A stretch of 64,000 nt of DNA, taken from the NCBI GenBank assembly GCA_014384565.1, contig JACNFO010000035.1, forward strand, positions 1-64,000, written 5' to 3'. Below the pieces are notes generated by a model. That model saw nothing but the letters and a program-made list of their open reading frames with translations, had not been told where the DNA came from and ran no database searches. Positions within the stretch are counted from its first letter, which is position 1. Each line of letters opens with the position of its first letter. The position numbers and the translations under genes are program-made. Positions 11,421-21,684 of the stretch are shown piece after piece. The stretch comes from Candidatus Pseudothioglobus aerophilus. Lineage in GTDB: Bacteria > Pseudomonadota > Gammaproteobacteria > PS1 > Pseudothioglobaceae.

Positions 11421-11602
11421 GAAAGGTCCATTGTGCCGTGTTGAATTGTCCTGAACCTTTCTGGTTCAAGGCGGAAGTTCGATGTTTACCGCAGGTTTCC
11501 CACTTCAAGGTGGGCTTACACAATAGCAACCAATCTCATCTCCTTTTCTATACTTAATCGGCTCAGGGAAATAAATCAAAGCACGAACACAACAGATACT
11601 TA
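11421..11602 (-). ncRNA. ssrS: 6S RNA
   Basis: Minus strand contains CCCTGAGCCGAT...CCTTGAACC-agaaa-GGTTCAGG with flanks TTGTG..GTG..TTGA pairing to TCAA..CAC..CACAA (closing stem); lies immediately upstream of ygfA as in E. coli ssrS-ygfA. Ends approximate. Confidence 0.88.
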
Positions 11603-11725
11603 ATTATCACCTTTGAATAATTTAATTGCAACGTAATTTCTTCTTTATATCAGAAAATATACTTAATTATTAGAGGGGTAATCATATAAAATTCGCCCCT
11701 TTGTATTTAATTACTAGGTTTCCTG

Positions 11726-12313
11726 ATGACCCTGCTAGCTGCAATTTTTTTACTAGTCATAATTATGGATCCGATTGGAAATGTGCCAGTATTTTTAAGT
11801 GTTCTTAAAAATGTTCCAATCGAAAGACGAAGAAAAATTATTATTAGAGAGTTATTAATTGCTTTATTTATCTTGCTGTTTTTTTTATTTATTGGAAGAT
11901 ATATATTGCAATCACTTCAAATTGCAGAATCTTCCTTAGGGATTGCTGGCGGAATTATGCTGTTTTTGATTGCAATCAAAATGATATTTCCTGGGGTTAA
12001 TGCCATGGTTATTCATGATGAGGTTCATGAGCCACTTGTGGTTCCATTAGCAGTTCCTTTAATTGCTGGCCCTTCAGCAATAGCTGCTGTTATTTTGTTG
12101 ATGGCTCAAGAGCCATCAAGATGGCCTGAATGGGCGTTAGCAGTATTTGCAGCATGGTTTATCTCTGGAGTAATTTTAATTTCCTCAGAAGTTGTAGGTC
12201 GTATGCTTGGACAGAGAGCCTTGCTTGCAATTGAGCGCCTCATGGGTATTTTACTGATGCTAGTTTCAGTAGATTTAATCCTTGATGGAATGAAACAAAC
12301 ATTTGGTATTTAA
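11726..12313 (+). CDS. MarC family integral membrane protein
   Basis: IIMDPIGNVPVFLSVLKN, PLAVPLIAGPSAIAAVILL. Confidence 0.93.
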   Translation: MTLLAAIFLLVIIMDPIGNVPVFLSVLKNVPIERRRKIIIRELLIALFILLFFLFIGRYILQSLQIAESSLGIAGGIMLFLIAIKMIFPGVNAMVIHDEVHEPLVVPLAVPLIAGPSAIAAVILLMAQEPSRWPEWALAVFAAWFISGVILISSEVVGRMLGQRALLAIERLMGILLMLVSVDLILDGMKQTFGI

Positions 12314-12419
12314 TATTTTAACTTTCCAGTTTAGTGAATTTGCTGTTTAACTATAGAGCACTAATTTGCTATGTTGCAAGTCACAAGCTATAATTGCCTC
12401 TTTTTTTTTGAAGATTGAA

Positions 12420-13544
12420 ATGGCAAAAAGTTCTGCACCTATAGTAATGAAATTTGGTGGGACAAGTCTTAGGGACGAGGTTTCTCGTTCCCATGTCTTA
12501 AATCATATCAAACATTATGCTGATTCTGGCGAAAGAGTTGTGGTTGTAGTTTCTGCTATGGGGCGAAAGGGTGAGCCGTATGCAACGGATACACTTGTAG
12601 CTCTATTAAAAGATGTAGGTCATAATATTAATCCAAGAGAACTAGATCTCGTTATGAGCGTTGGTGAAACACTATGCTCAGCTTTCTGTGCTCATCTTTT
12701 AAGTTGTAACGGTATGCCTGCAGTTTCTTTTAATGGAAGACAGTCAGGAATTTTGACTGACGATAATGCTGGGAATGCTGAAATATTAGATGTTAATCCA
12801 TCTCGTATTGTTGAGGCGCTTGATCAAGGAGATATTGCAGTAGTAGCAGGATTTCAAGGGGTTAATGAAAGAGGCGATATTCGCACACTTGGAAGAGGTG
12901 GTAGTGACACTTCTGCAGTAGCATTAGCGGCAGCTTTAGGTGCAGAGAAGGTTGAAATATTTTCTGATGTTGATGGTATTGCAAATTGTGACCCAAGACA
13001 GGTGGAAGCCTCTAGTTATCTTGAGTCAATAAGCGTTCAGCAAATGTTAGCTATGGCTGATGAAGGGTCAAGAGTTATCCACCCTCGAGCAATTGAGGCC
13101 TCGATTAAAACTAAAACACCAATTGTTGCAAGAAACACTTTTAATAATTCAATTGGAACAATTATTCACCATAAAGAAGCTTCTGAAAAAGAGGTTGTTG
13201 CAATTGCTCATCGAGATAATATGGTGTTAATAGAATTTGCGCTTGAGCATAAAGCCTCAAGTCATGTCGATGGGGTTGTGTTTATTGACTCAAGGAGGTT
13301 GTTGCTTAATGATGATGTTTATTTAAGTGATAAATTAGCGCAACTTGAAGAAAAACTAGGTTTCTATAAGTTGAGCAGACATTGGGCTACGATTTCTGTA
13401 GTCTTCAATAATAAGGTTTCTAAAAAACCAGCTGATCTTGATTATGCTGAGCTTCTAGATTCACCTAAAAGCATTATCAGCTATCTTCTCAAAGAAACAA
13501 AGGTTAGGGAAACATTAAAGTTTCTGCATGGGAAGTATACTTAA
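12420..13544 (+). CDS. lysC: aspartate kinase
   Basis: VMKFGGTSLRD, VSVGETLCSA-type motif, GRGGSDTSAVALAAALGAEKVEIFSDVDGI; start trimmed to MAKSSAP. Confidence 0.88.
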   Translation: MAKSSAPIVMKFGGTSLRDEVSRSHVLNHIKHYADSGERVVVVVSAMGRKGEPYATDTLVALLKDVGHNINPRELDLVMSVGETLCSAFCAHLLSCNGMPAVSFNGRQSGILTDDNAGNAEILDVNPSRIVEALDQGDIAVVAGFQGVNERGDIRTLGRGGSDTSAVALAAALGAEKVEIFSDVDGIANCDPRQVEASSYLESISVQQMLAMADEGSRVIHPRAIEASIKTKTPIVARNTFNNSIGTIIHHKEASEKEVVAIAHRDNMVLIEFALEHKASSHVDGVVFIDSRRLLLNDDVYLSDKLAQLEEKLGFYKLSRHWATISVVFNNKVSKKPADLDYAELLDSPKSIISYLLKETKVRETLKFLHGKYT

Positions 13545-13551
13545 ATAAAGG

Positions 13552-13851
13552 TTAAGGCTTGTAACCGCCGTTATTGACGTAACTTAATAATACTTCATCA
13601 GAAAATTCTATTTCTAGTTCTGCTGCTTTCTTTTCTACTGGCTCTCTTAGGTCGCCATCAGCTATTTCAATTATTTCATCATTCCAATCAGTAAGGTATG
13701 AGTCAGCATCTGTAGCATCTGCAACTGATGCTGCAGAGTCAACAGCCTCCATAAAGCGATTATCTAGCTGAACTTTTTCAACTTCCCTTCTGCTTTTTTT
13801 AATCATAACCATTGTTGGGATATCGCGCCATTTCTTTATTGTTAAATTCAT
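13552..13851 (-). CDS. conserved 'virulence factor' domain protein (small)
   Basis: IKKWRDIPTMVMIKKSRREVEKVQLDNRFMEAVDSAA..DADSYLTDW resembles the Virulence_fact family. Confidence 0.7.
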   Translation of the reverse strand: MNLTIKKWRDIPTMVMIKKSRREVEKVQLDNRFMEAVDSAASVADATDADSYLTDWNDEIIEIADGDLREPVEKKAAELEIEFSDEVLLSYVNNGGYKP

Positions 13852-13976
13852 CTAATTCTCCAAAAAATATAGTAAATTATAGACGGAATAAATTTTGAAA
13901 AATCCTACCATTAACTAATTGCTATAATTTAAGGATATAATTCGCTTTTTTAGTTAGAGTTTACATTGAGGATTGG

Positions 13977-16502
13977 ATGAAAAATAAAACAAAAGTGGTG
14001 GTTATTGGAGGCGGAGTTGTTGGTGCAGGGACTCTATACCATTTAGCAAAAAAAGGTTGGACTGATGTCGTATTAGTTGAACGTAAAGATTTAACTTCTG
14101 GCTCAACATGGCACGCAGCAGGCTTATTACCACTCTTTAATATGAGTTATTCAGTTGGAAAACTACATCAATATTCAGTCGACTTCTATCATGAGCTAGA
14201 AAAAGAGACTGGTATGAACGTTGGCTTTAGTGTTGTATCAAATATTCGCCTTGCAAATTCTCAAGATCGAATGGACGAGTACAAATATTATGCTGGCGTT
14301 GGAAGTACTGTGGGCGTTAATGTAAATTTTTTAACGCCAGAAGAAATTAAAGAAGTGTGGCCTTTATGTAATACGGAAGGGTTGTTGGGCGCTATTCAGC
14401 ACCCTGACGATGGATATATTCAGCCAGCAGACTTAACTCAAGCATTATGCAAAGGTGCTAGAAATCGTGGTGCTGAGATTTATGAGCACACACTAGTAGA
14501 AGGAATTACACAACAAAAAGACCAGAGCTGGATTGTATCCACCGATAAAGGCGATATTACCTGCGAGCATGTTGTCTCTTGTACAGGTAGTTTTGCCAGA
14601 AAAACTGGTGAAATGGTTGGTTTAGATGTTCCAGTAATTCCTGTTGAACATCAGTTTCTAGTAACAGAGCCTCATCCAGAAATTTTAGAAAGAAAAAAAC
14701 AAGGACTTCCTGAAATGGCCGTTCTACGTGAATCTGATGCAGCCTATTATTTGCGAGAAGAGGCTGGCGGAATGATCTTAGGAATTTACGAAAAAGGCGC
14801 ACCTGTGTGCTATGTTGATGGCCCTAAAGAAGACTGTCAATATGAGCTATTTAATGGTGAACTTGATCGCATAATGCCGCATATTGATCGCTGTATTAAT
14901 CGTGTTCCTGCGTTTGGTGAGGTAGGAATTAAGGACGTATATAACGGAGCTATTGCATACACTCCTGATGGAAATCCAATTGTTGGTCCTGCACCAGGAC
15001 TAAAAAACTTTTGGCTAAATGAAGGCCATAGCTTTGGCATAACTGCTGCGGGCGGAGCTGGATGGCAGTTGGCTGAGTGGATTGTTGATGGAGAGCCTAC
15101 AGTTGACATGATGGGCGTTGATCCTCGTCGTTTTGGCCCTTATGCTACTCGAGGATATTTGAAAGAAAAAAATGAAGAGGCTTACGCAAATGTTTTTACA
15201 ACTCACTATCCCGATGAAGAGAGAAGTGCTGCAAGACCCTTGAAAACCGCACCTTGTTATGATCGTATGAAAGCTTTGGGGGCTGTATTTGGGAGTGTAT
15301 ATGGTTGGGAGCGTCCAAATTGGTTTATGCCTAGTGCTGATTATTCTCTAAGTGTAGAGGAGTTAAATCAAGAAGATCCAGCAAAAGTATTGATGAATAA
15401 AAACCATGCGACAGCTTTAGAGGATGGGCGAATTGTAGAAAAAAATTCATTTAGGCGCTCTAATTATTTTGAACATGTTGGAAATGAATGTAAGCATGTT
15501 AATGATAAAGTTGGACTACTAGATATGTCTGCTTTTGCAAAATGTATAGTTAAAGGACCTGGAGCAGAGGAATGGCTAGAATATATCTTTGCAAACAAGA
15601 TGCCTAAAGCTATTGGTAGAATTAGTCTAGTTCATATGCTCTCTTTAAACGGAGGGGTTCGAGCGGAATTTACAGTCTATAAAACCGGTCCTCAAAGTTA
15701 TTATTTAGTTTCAGCAGGTGCATTTGAAACGCATGATCATGACTATTTATTTAAGCTCGCACCAAAAGATGGAAGTGTGAATATCCAGCGAGTTACAACT
15801 CAAACTGGTGTGCTTGTTTTAGCTGGTCCAAGGTCTCGTGATGTCCTTCAAAAACTGACTGATACTGATTTATCAAACGATAACTTTAAGTGGCTAACAG
15901 GTAAAAAAATTAATGTAGGCTTCGCAACTGCAGAAGCCCTGAGAGTTAACTTTGTTGGTGAGCTTGGTTGGGAACTTCATCATCCAATTGAAATGCAGAA
16001 TTACATATTTGACCAGCTAATGGAGGCGGGAGCTGAGTTTGAAATTAAACCATTTGGCATACGTGCAATGGATAGTATGCGCCTTGAAAAATCTTACCGA
16101 TTAATTCCAAGAGAGATGTCAATTGAATATTCCGCTTATGAGTCTGGTCTTGATCGTTTTGTAAAGCTTGACAAAGAAAATGATTTCATAGGTAAATCTG
16201 CTCTTAAAGAGTGGCAGGATCGTGGGCCTTCAAATGGATTTGTCACTCTGGAGGTTTTAGGAGTAGTTGATGCAGATGCACGCGGTTCAGAGGCGATCTA
16301 TAAAGATGGCGAGGTTGTTGGAAGAGCTACATCTGGAGGATATGGATGGCGCTGTGAAAAGTCACTTGCTCTAGGGCTTGTAAGGCTTGAACTTGCAACT
16401 CTTGGAACAGAACTTGAAATTGAGATATTGGGTGAAAGGTATAAAGCTATAGTGATAGAAGAGTCACCTTTTGACTCAATGAATGAGTGCCTAAGGAGCT
16501 AA
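13977..16502 (+). CDS. dimethylglycine dehydrogenase-like FAD oxidoreductase with GcvT/aminomethyltransferase domain
   Basis: VVVIGGGVVGAGTLYHLAKKG, SGSTWHAAGLLP; C-terminal GcvT-type domain (ELGWELHHP, GIRAMDSMRLEKSYR). Confidence 0.9.
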   Translation: MKNKTKVVVIGGGVVGAGTLYHLAKKGWTDVVLVERKDLTSGSTWHAAGLLPLFNMSYSVGKLHQYSVDFYHELEKETGMNVGFSVVSNIRLANSQDRMDEYKYYAGVGSTVGVNVNFLTPEEIKEVWPLCNTEGLLGAIQHPDDGYIQPADLTQALCKGARNRGAEIYEHTLVEGITQQKDQSWIVSTDKGDITCEHVVSCTGSFARKTGEMVGLDVPVIPVEHQFLVTEPHPEILERKKQGLPEMAVLRESDAAYYLREEAGGMILGIYEKGAPVCYVDGPKEDCQYELFNGELDRIMPHIDRCINRVPAFGEVGIKDVYNGAIAYTPDGNPIVGPAPGLKNFWLNEGHSFGITAAGGAGWQLAEWIVDGEPTVDMMGVDPRRFGPYATRGYLKEKNEEAYANVFTTHYPDEERSAARPLKTAPCYDRMKALGAVFGSVYGWERPNWFMPSADYSLSVEELNQEDPAKVLMNKNHATALEDGRIVEKNSFRRSNYFEHVGNECKHVNDKVGLLDMSAFAKCIVKGPGAEEWLEYIFANKMPKAIGRISLVHMLSLNGGVRAEFTVYKTGPQSYYLVSAGAFETHDHDYLFKLAPKDGSVNIQRVTTQTGVLVLAGPRSRDVLQKLTDTDLSNDNFKWLTGKKINVGFATAEALRVNFVGELGWELHHPIEMQNYIFDQLMEAGAEFEIKPFGIRAMDSMRLEKSYRLIPREMSIEYSAYESGLDRFVKLDKENDFIGKSALKEWQDRGPSNGFVTLEVLGVVDADARGSEAIYKDGEVVGRATSGGYGWRCEKSLALGLVRLELATLGTELEIEILGERYKAIVIEESPFDSMNECLRS

Positions 16503-16505
16503 AGA

Positions 16506-17684
16506 ATGTCTATTATTAAAAAACAATCTGAGTTACACGAAGACATGGTGACATGGCGTCATCACATTCATAAACATCCCGAGCTTAGCTTTAAAGAAGA
16601 TTTAACTAGTGACTATATAGCTGCAGTTCTTGAGGCCAATGATATTGAAATGCATCGCGGCTTGGCAGTTACAGGAATAGTAGCCACTATTCATGGAAAA
16701 AAAGAAGGACGTGTTATTGGTCTTCGAGCAGATATGGATGCTCTCCCTATTCAAGAAAAAAATGATTTTAGTCATAAATCAGTTCATGATGGAAAAATGC
16801 ATGCATGCGGTCATGACGGTCACTCAACAATGCTACTTGGTGCTGCTGTTCACTTAAAAGAAAATAATAATTTTTCAGGAACAGTTCATTTTATTTTTCA
16901 ACCAGCTGAAGAAGGCGGCGGCGGCGGTCGTGTGATGGTTGAAGAGGGTATATTTAAAAAGTTTCCTTGTGAAGCTGTGTATGGGATGCATAACTGGCCA
17001 GGTATGGCTGAAGGGCAATTTGCTGTTCATGATACAGCTGTAATGGCTGCTAACGAAACACTCAAAATTTCTATCAAAGGCAAGGGTGGCCATGCAGCAA
17101 TGCCAGATCAGTGCGTTGACCCTGTGGTAATTGGAGCTCAAATTATTACTGCGCTTCAAAGTGTGGTTTCAAGAAATGTTGCCCCTCTTGATTCTGCTGT
17201 CGTAAGTATTACAATGCTTGATGCAGGGTTCGTCTCTAATGTTATTCCAAATGACATGAACCTAACTGGCTCTTTAAGATACTTTTCAACAAATGTAGGG
17301 AATGAAGTAAAGGCAAAAATTAAGAAAATTGTTGAGGGTATAAGTCACTCAATGGGGGCGACAGCAACGTTCAGTTCAACGCCAAATTATCCAGCAACAG
17401 TTAACACCCCAAAACATGCTGAGCTTTGTGCAAATGCAGCAGCAGAGGTTGTAGGAAGTAGCAATGTTTTGAGAAATGAGAAGCCAAGTATGGGCTCTGA
17501 AGATTTTTCTTTTTTGCTTAACGCCTCAGAGGGTGCTTATATTTGGATTGGGAACGGGCTAGTTCCAGAGGATGGTCCTGAGGGCGGCTGCATGCTCCAC
17601 AATACAGAATATGATTTTAATGATGAGATTCTTCCTCTTGGAAGTAGCTATTGGGTGCAACTAGTCCAAGGCATTCTCAAGTAA
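16506..17684 (+). CDS. M20D family amidohydrolase (hippurate-hydrolase/IAA-amino-acid-hydrolase type)
   Basis: WRHHIHKHPELSFKE, GLRADMDALPIQE, MHACGHDGHSTMLLGAA, GSEDFSF. Confidence 0.93.
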   Translation: MSIIKKQSELHEDMVTWRHHIHKHPELSFKEDLTSDYIAAVLEANDIEMHRGLAVTGIVATIHGKKEGRVIGLRADMDALPIQEKNDFSHKSVHDGKMHACGHDGHSTMLLGAAVHLKENNNFSGTVHFIFQPAEEGGGGGRVMVEEGIFKKFPCEAVYGMHNWPGMAEGQFAVHDTAVMAANETLKISIKGKGGHAAMPDQCVDPVVIGAQIITALQSVVSRNVAPLDSAVVSITMLDAGFVSNVIPNDMNLTGSLRYFSTNVGNEVKAKIKKIVEGISHSMGATATFSSTPNYPATVNTPKHAELCANAAAEVVGSSNVLRNEKPSMGSEDFSFLLNASEGAYIWIGNGLVPEDGPEGGCMLHNTEYDFNDEILPLGSSYWVQLVQGILK

Positions 17685-17712
17685 GTATTTTTTTGATTTT
17701 AAGGTTTAATTT

Positions 17713-18477
17713 ATGTTTTCTCATGCGATTGTTAGGGTTCCTGGAAAGAGTCTAATTAATGGATTAAGCGATTCAAGGGATCTAGGATTGCCAAATTATG
17801 ATAATGCAATTATTCAGCATACGTCTTATATAGAGGCGCTGAAATCTTGTGGTCTTGAAGTTAACGTTCTTGAGCCTTGTGAGAAATACCCAGATTCAAC
17901 ATTTATTGAAGACGTAGCTCTAGTAACTCCAGAGTGCGTAATAATTACACGTCCAGGAGCTCCAACCAGGAGAGATGAGGTGAGTCAAATAGATTCTGTA
18001 TTAAGAAAAGAATTTATGAATATTGAATATATTGAAGCGCCAGGAACAATAGAAGCTGGGGATATTATGATGGTGGGCAGTCATTACTATATTGGTTTGT
18101 CAGGTCGAACTAATATCGATGGTGCTGAGCAAGCAATTAAACTACTGCAAAAATATGGTTTAACAGGCTCAACTGTTGAGCTAAATGATGTTCTTCACCT
18201 TAAGACTGGTCTTTCTTATCTAGAAAATAATAAGTTAGTAGTATGTGGAGAGTTCTTGAGTAATCCAATTTTTGAAAATTATGATTTTATAGAAATACCA
18301 CAAGAGGAAAGTTATGCGGCAAACTGTATTTGGGTCAATGAATTTGTAATTATTCCATCTGGATACCCAATATCAAAAGGGAGGATTTCAGATGCAGGTT
18401 TTCAAATAATTGAAGTTGATGTTTCAGAATTCAAAAAGCTTGATGGAGGTTTAAGCTGTTTGTCTTTAAGGTACTAG
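17713..18477 (+). CDS. dimethylargininase / DDAH-like amidinotransferase-fold hydrolase
   Basis: RVPGKSLINGL, YPDSTFIEDVALVTPECVIITRPGAPTRRDE, terminal GGLSCLSLRY with candidate catalytic Cys. Confidence 0.88.
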   Translation: MFSHAIVRVPGKSLINGLSDSRDLGLPNYDNAIIQHTSYIEALKSCGLEVNVLEPCEKYPDSTFIEDVALVTPECVIITRPGAPTRRDEVSQIDSVLRKEFMNIEYIEAPGTIEAGDIMMVGSHYYIGLSGRTNIDGAEQAIKLLQKYGLTGSTVELNDVLHLKTGLSYLENNKLVVCGEFLSNPIFENYDFIEIPQEESYAANCIWVNEFVIIPSGYPISKGRISDAGFQIIEVDVSEFKKLDGGLSCLSLRY

Positions 18478-18510
18478 GAAATTCTTAATTTTAATGATTA
18501 AGGTTTTAAT

Positions 18511-18861
18511 TTAATCAAATATTTCTTTAATTTCTTCAAACGTTGCGGTTATAGCATGAACATTTGAGTAGCCCATTTGTTGAATTGTTAAAGCTGCAAG
18601 CGAGGCGCGACCTCCACCAGCACAGTGAGTCAATATTAAAGTTTCAGGATTGGGACAATGTTTGCCGATTTTCATTTCAATTAATCCTCTAGAAATATTT
18701 ATCGAATCATTGAGACTCAATTCTTCATAATTATTTACTTCACGAACATCAATAATTACAGAATTATTTGAATTTTGATAGAGAAGTTTTGCTGCATTTG
18801 CATCAACACAATTAATTTTTGTTTGAGCATCTGATATTAATTCACCTGCGCTTTTGATCAT
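18511..18861 (-). CDS. rhodanese-like domain protein
   Basis: VIIDVREVNNYEE, LTHCAGGGRASLAALTIQQMGY. Confidence 0.88.
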   Translation of the reverse strand: MIKSAGELISDAQTKINCVDANAAKLLYQNSNNSVIIDVREVNNYEELSLNDSINISRGLIEMKIGKHCPNPETLILTHCAGGGRASLAALTIQQMGYSNVHAITATFEEIKEIFD

Positions 18862-18894
18862 TGAGAATCCCTTAATAGTTAATAAAGTTGTGTT

Positions 18895-20436
18895 TTAATG
18901 TTTGAAGTGGCGAATACCCGTAAATACCATTGCTATTTCATGTTCATCAGCAGCAGCAATTACTTCATCATCCCGCATAGACCCACCAGGATGAATAATA
19001 GCACTAATTCCAGCTTCTGCAGCAGCATCTATTCCATCTCGAAAAGGAAAAAAAGCGTCTGACGCCATTACTGAACCCTTGACTTCAAGGTTTTCATCGG
19101 CAGCTTTAATGCCAGCAATTTTAGCAGAGTAGATCCTTGACATTTGACCTGCTCCAACCCCGATCGTCATTTGGTTTTTTGCGTAGATAATTGCATTAGA
19201 CTTTACATATTTAGCAACTTTCCAAGCAAACAATAAGTCGAGCATTTGTTTGTTAGTTGGCTGAATTAAAGATACGCATTTAAGATCAGAAGATTTTAAA
19301 ATAACTAAATCTTTATCCTGAATAAGAAGGCCTCCAGATATTTTCTTATAGTCAAAAGCATGTTTAGCCTTTTGAAGATCACCACACTCAAGAACCCTTA
19401 TGTTTTCTTTTTTAGATAGTATAGATTTAGCTTTAGAGCTAATTCTTGGGGCAATGATTACTTCAACAAATTGTTGCTTGGTAATAGATTGAGCTGTCTC
19501 TTCATTAAGTTCACGATTAAACGCAATAATTCCCCCAAATGCAGATGTTGGGTCCGTTTGATAAGCACTAAGATAGGCCAAGTGAATATTTTCCCTTGTT
19601 GCTACTCCGCACGGGTTCGCGTGTTTAATAATAACGCAGCAAGGCTCTTCAAAATCTCGAACGCATTCTAATGCTGCATCAGCATCTGCCAAATTATTGA
19701 AGGAAAGAGGTTTTCCTTGGATTTGTTTACTAGAAGAAACAGATGCCTCAGTAAGGTTAGTCTCCTTATAAAATGCAGCACTCTGATGAGGGTTTTCTCC
19801 ATAACGCATGGTTTGAGACTTTATATATTGCAAATTTAAAGTATTTGAAAACCCATCTTGTTCACGTCCTAAATAATTTGCTATAGCGCCGTCATATTGT
19901 GCAGTATGTTCGAAGGTTTTTAGCGCTAGAGCTTTTCTGGTATCCAATGCAGTATCACCATTGTTATTTAATTCATCTAGAATAAATTGATAATCAGCAC
20001 TATCAACTATTACAGTTACTGATTCATGATTTTTTGCACTTGAACGTAGCATTGCAGGCCCACCAATATCAATATTTTCAATGGCATCATCGTGGGTACA
20101 ATTTGGGTTTGAAATAGTTTGTTGAAAAGGATATAAATTTACAACGACTAAGTCAATTGGATTGATGTTATTTTCTAACATTACAGCTTCATCTTTACCT
20201 CTTCGAGCCAAAATTCCACCATGGATCATTGGATTGAGAGTCTTAACACGGCCTGACATCATTTCTGGATAGCCTGTGAAATCCGATACTTCAATTACAG
20301 GGATATTATTATCTTTTAGAAGTTTGGCAGTTCCACCCGTGGAAATAATTTCGATATCTAGTGAAGAAAGTCCTAAAGCAAATTCAACTACTCCAGTTTT
20401 GTCAGAAACGCTAATTAAAGCTCGCTTAATAGACAT
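18895..20436 (-). CDS. purH: bifunctional AICAR transformylase/IMP cyclohydrolase
   Basis: [51 protein letters not shown]. Confidence 0.97.
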   Translation of the reverse strand: MSIKRALISVSDKTGVVEFALGLSSLDIEIISTGGTAKLLKDNNIPVIEVSDFTGYPEMMSGRVKTLNPMIHGGILARRGKDEAVMLENNINPIDLVVVNLYPFQQTISNPNCTHDDAIENIDIGGPAMLRSSAKNHESVTVIVDSADYQFILDELNNNGDTALDTRKALALKTFEHTAQYDGAIANYLGREQDGFSNTLNLQYIKSQTMRYGENPHQSAAFYKETNLTEASVSSSKQIQGKPLSFNNLADADAALECVRDFEEPCCVIIKHANPCGVATRENIHLAYLSAYQTDPTSAFGGIIAFNRELNEETAQSITKQQFVEVIIAPRISSKAKSILSKKENIRVLECGDLQKAKHAFDYKKISGGLLIQDKDLVILKSSDLKCVSLIQPTNKQMLDLLFAWKVAKYVKSNAIIYAKNQMTIGVGAGQMSRIYSAKIAGIKAADENLEVKGSVMASDAFFPFRDGIDAAAEAGISAIIHPGGSMRDDEVIAAADEHEIAMVFTGIRHFKH

Positions 20437-20484
20437 CTTTTAAGAATTAAAATTTAGATATTTTAAGGAATTGATTATAAACTC

Positions 20485-20715
20485 TTACAGGTTATAAAGG
20501 CTTACTTTTTTCTTTAGGGTTGCTCTGTTTATGCCAAGGATTCTGGCAGCTTCGCTTTGATTTTGATTGACTTTATCTAGGACAAACTTAATAGTAGCTG
20601 ACTCAGTTTGTTGGGTAACCATCTTAAAAACTCCATTTGATTTTTCACCATTCAAGTCCGAGAAGTACTTCTCGAGACTATCTTTGATACAATCCTGTAA
20701 ACCCCTTTGTGTCAT
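20485..20715 (-). CDS. fis: Fis family DNA-binding protein
   Basis: ATIKFVLDKVNQNQSEAARILGINRATLKKKVSLYNL; start overlaps dusB stop. Confidence 0.93.
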   Translation of the reverse strand: MTQRGLQDCIKDSLEKYFSDLNGEKSNGVFKMVTQQTESATIKFVLDKVNQNQSEAARILGINRATLKKKVSLYNL

Positions 20716-21680
20716 ATTGAATACAAAAAATCATGAAAAATTGAATATTGCTCAGAGTGATCAGACACTCTATTAATGTTTGGCCAAAATGCTGTCCCTT
20801 TTTCTTGGTCAAGGTGCATAGAATACCAAAAAATATGCTTTCTGGATAACTGTGTGCCCAATTTATGTCCATAAAAATCATGAATTTGAAGAATATGGCT
20901 CAAGATAAGGGAAATTTTTTTATTTAAAGAAGTCTCTTCTGCTTTGTTTCCAGTCTTTAAAAAATGATTAACCTGACCAACTAGCCAAGGATTTCCTTGT
21001 GTTGCTCGACCAAGCATGACTGCTTTGGCACCAGTGAAGTCTAATACATCTTTAGCTTTTTCTGGGGAGGTGATATCACCATTTGCAACAACTGGAATTG
21101 ATACCATTTTGGTAATTTTTTTAACGGTATTAAATTCAGCTTCACCTTTATATTTTTGTGACCTAGTTCTCCCATGAATTGCCAACATTTGTATGCCAAA
21201 ATCCTCAGCAATTTTTGCGATAGTGGGAGCATTTTTATTTTCTTCATCCCATCCTGTGCGCATTTTAAGAGTAACAGGAATATCAACCGCACTAACGACA
21301 GACTTAATGATGTCTTCCACAAGTTTTTCGTTTTGCATTAAAGCTGAACCAGCAGCTTTATTGCAGACCTTTTTTGCAGGACAGCCCATATTGATATCTA
21401 TAATATCTGCCCCAAAATCAACTGCTTTTCTGGCTGATTCAGCTAATTCTGCTGCCTCTGAGCCTGCTATTTGAATACTAATAGGAGATTGTTCCGACGT
21501 AAAGTCTAGACGATGTTTAGATTTATTTGAATTAAGCAGATGGTTTTGCATCACGACCATCTCAGACGTTGTTAGGCCAGCACCTTGTGCTCTGCATATC
21601 ATTCTAAAGGGTTTATCACTCGTACCTGCCATCGGCGCAAGTAAAACTTGCGATGGAAGAGAGTAAGGGCCAATATTCAT
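20712..21680 (-). CDS. dusB: tRNA-dihydrouridine synthase B
   Basis: LAPMAGTSDKPFRMICR, DINMGCPAKKVCNKAAGSALM, IHGRTRSQKYKGEA. Confidence 0.96.
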   Translation of the reverse strand: MNIGPYSLPSQVLLAPMAGTSDKPFRMICRAQGAGLTTSEMVVMQNHLLNSNKSKHRLDFTSEQSPISIQIAGSEAAELAESARKAVDFGADIIDINMGCPAKKVCNKAAGSALMQNEKLVEDIIKSVVSAVDIPVTLKMRTGWDEENKNAPTIAKIAEDFGIQMLAIHGRTRSQKYKGEAEFNTVKKITKMVSIPVVANGDITSPEKAKDVLDFTGAKAVMLGRATQGNPWLVGQVNHFLKTGNKAEETSLNKKISLILSHILQIHDFYGHKLGTQLSRKHIFWYSMHLDQEKGTAFWPNINRVSDHSEQYSIFHDFLYSI

Positions 21681-21684
21681 AAAA

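Noticed and set aside
11390-11600. GC-richer hairpin region as possible riboswitch of marC
   Set aside because: Conserved elements and orientation fit 6S RNA on the minus strand upstream of ygfA.
11665-11705. GGGG...CCCC inverted repeat around TATAAA upstream of marC
   Set aside because: Only 4-5 bp arms; may be chance, insufficient for an operator call.
18484-18505. Weak CTTAAT/ATTAAG hairpin between DDAH-like gene and rhodanese
   Set aside because: Short AU-only stem; too weak to call a terminator confidently.
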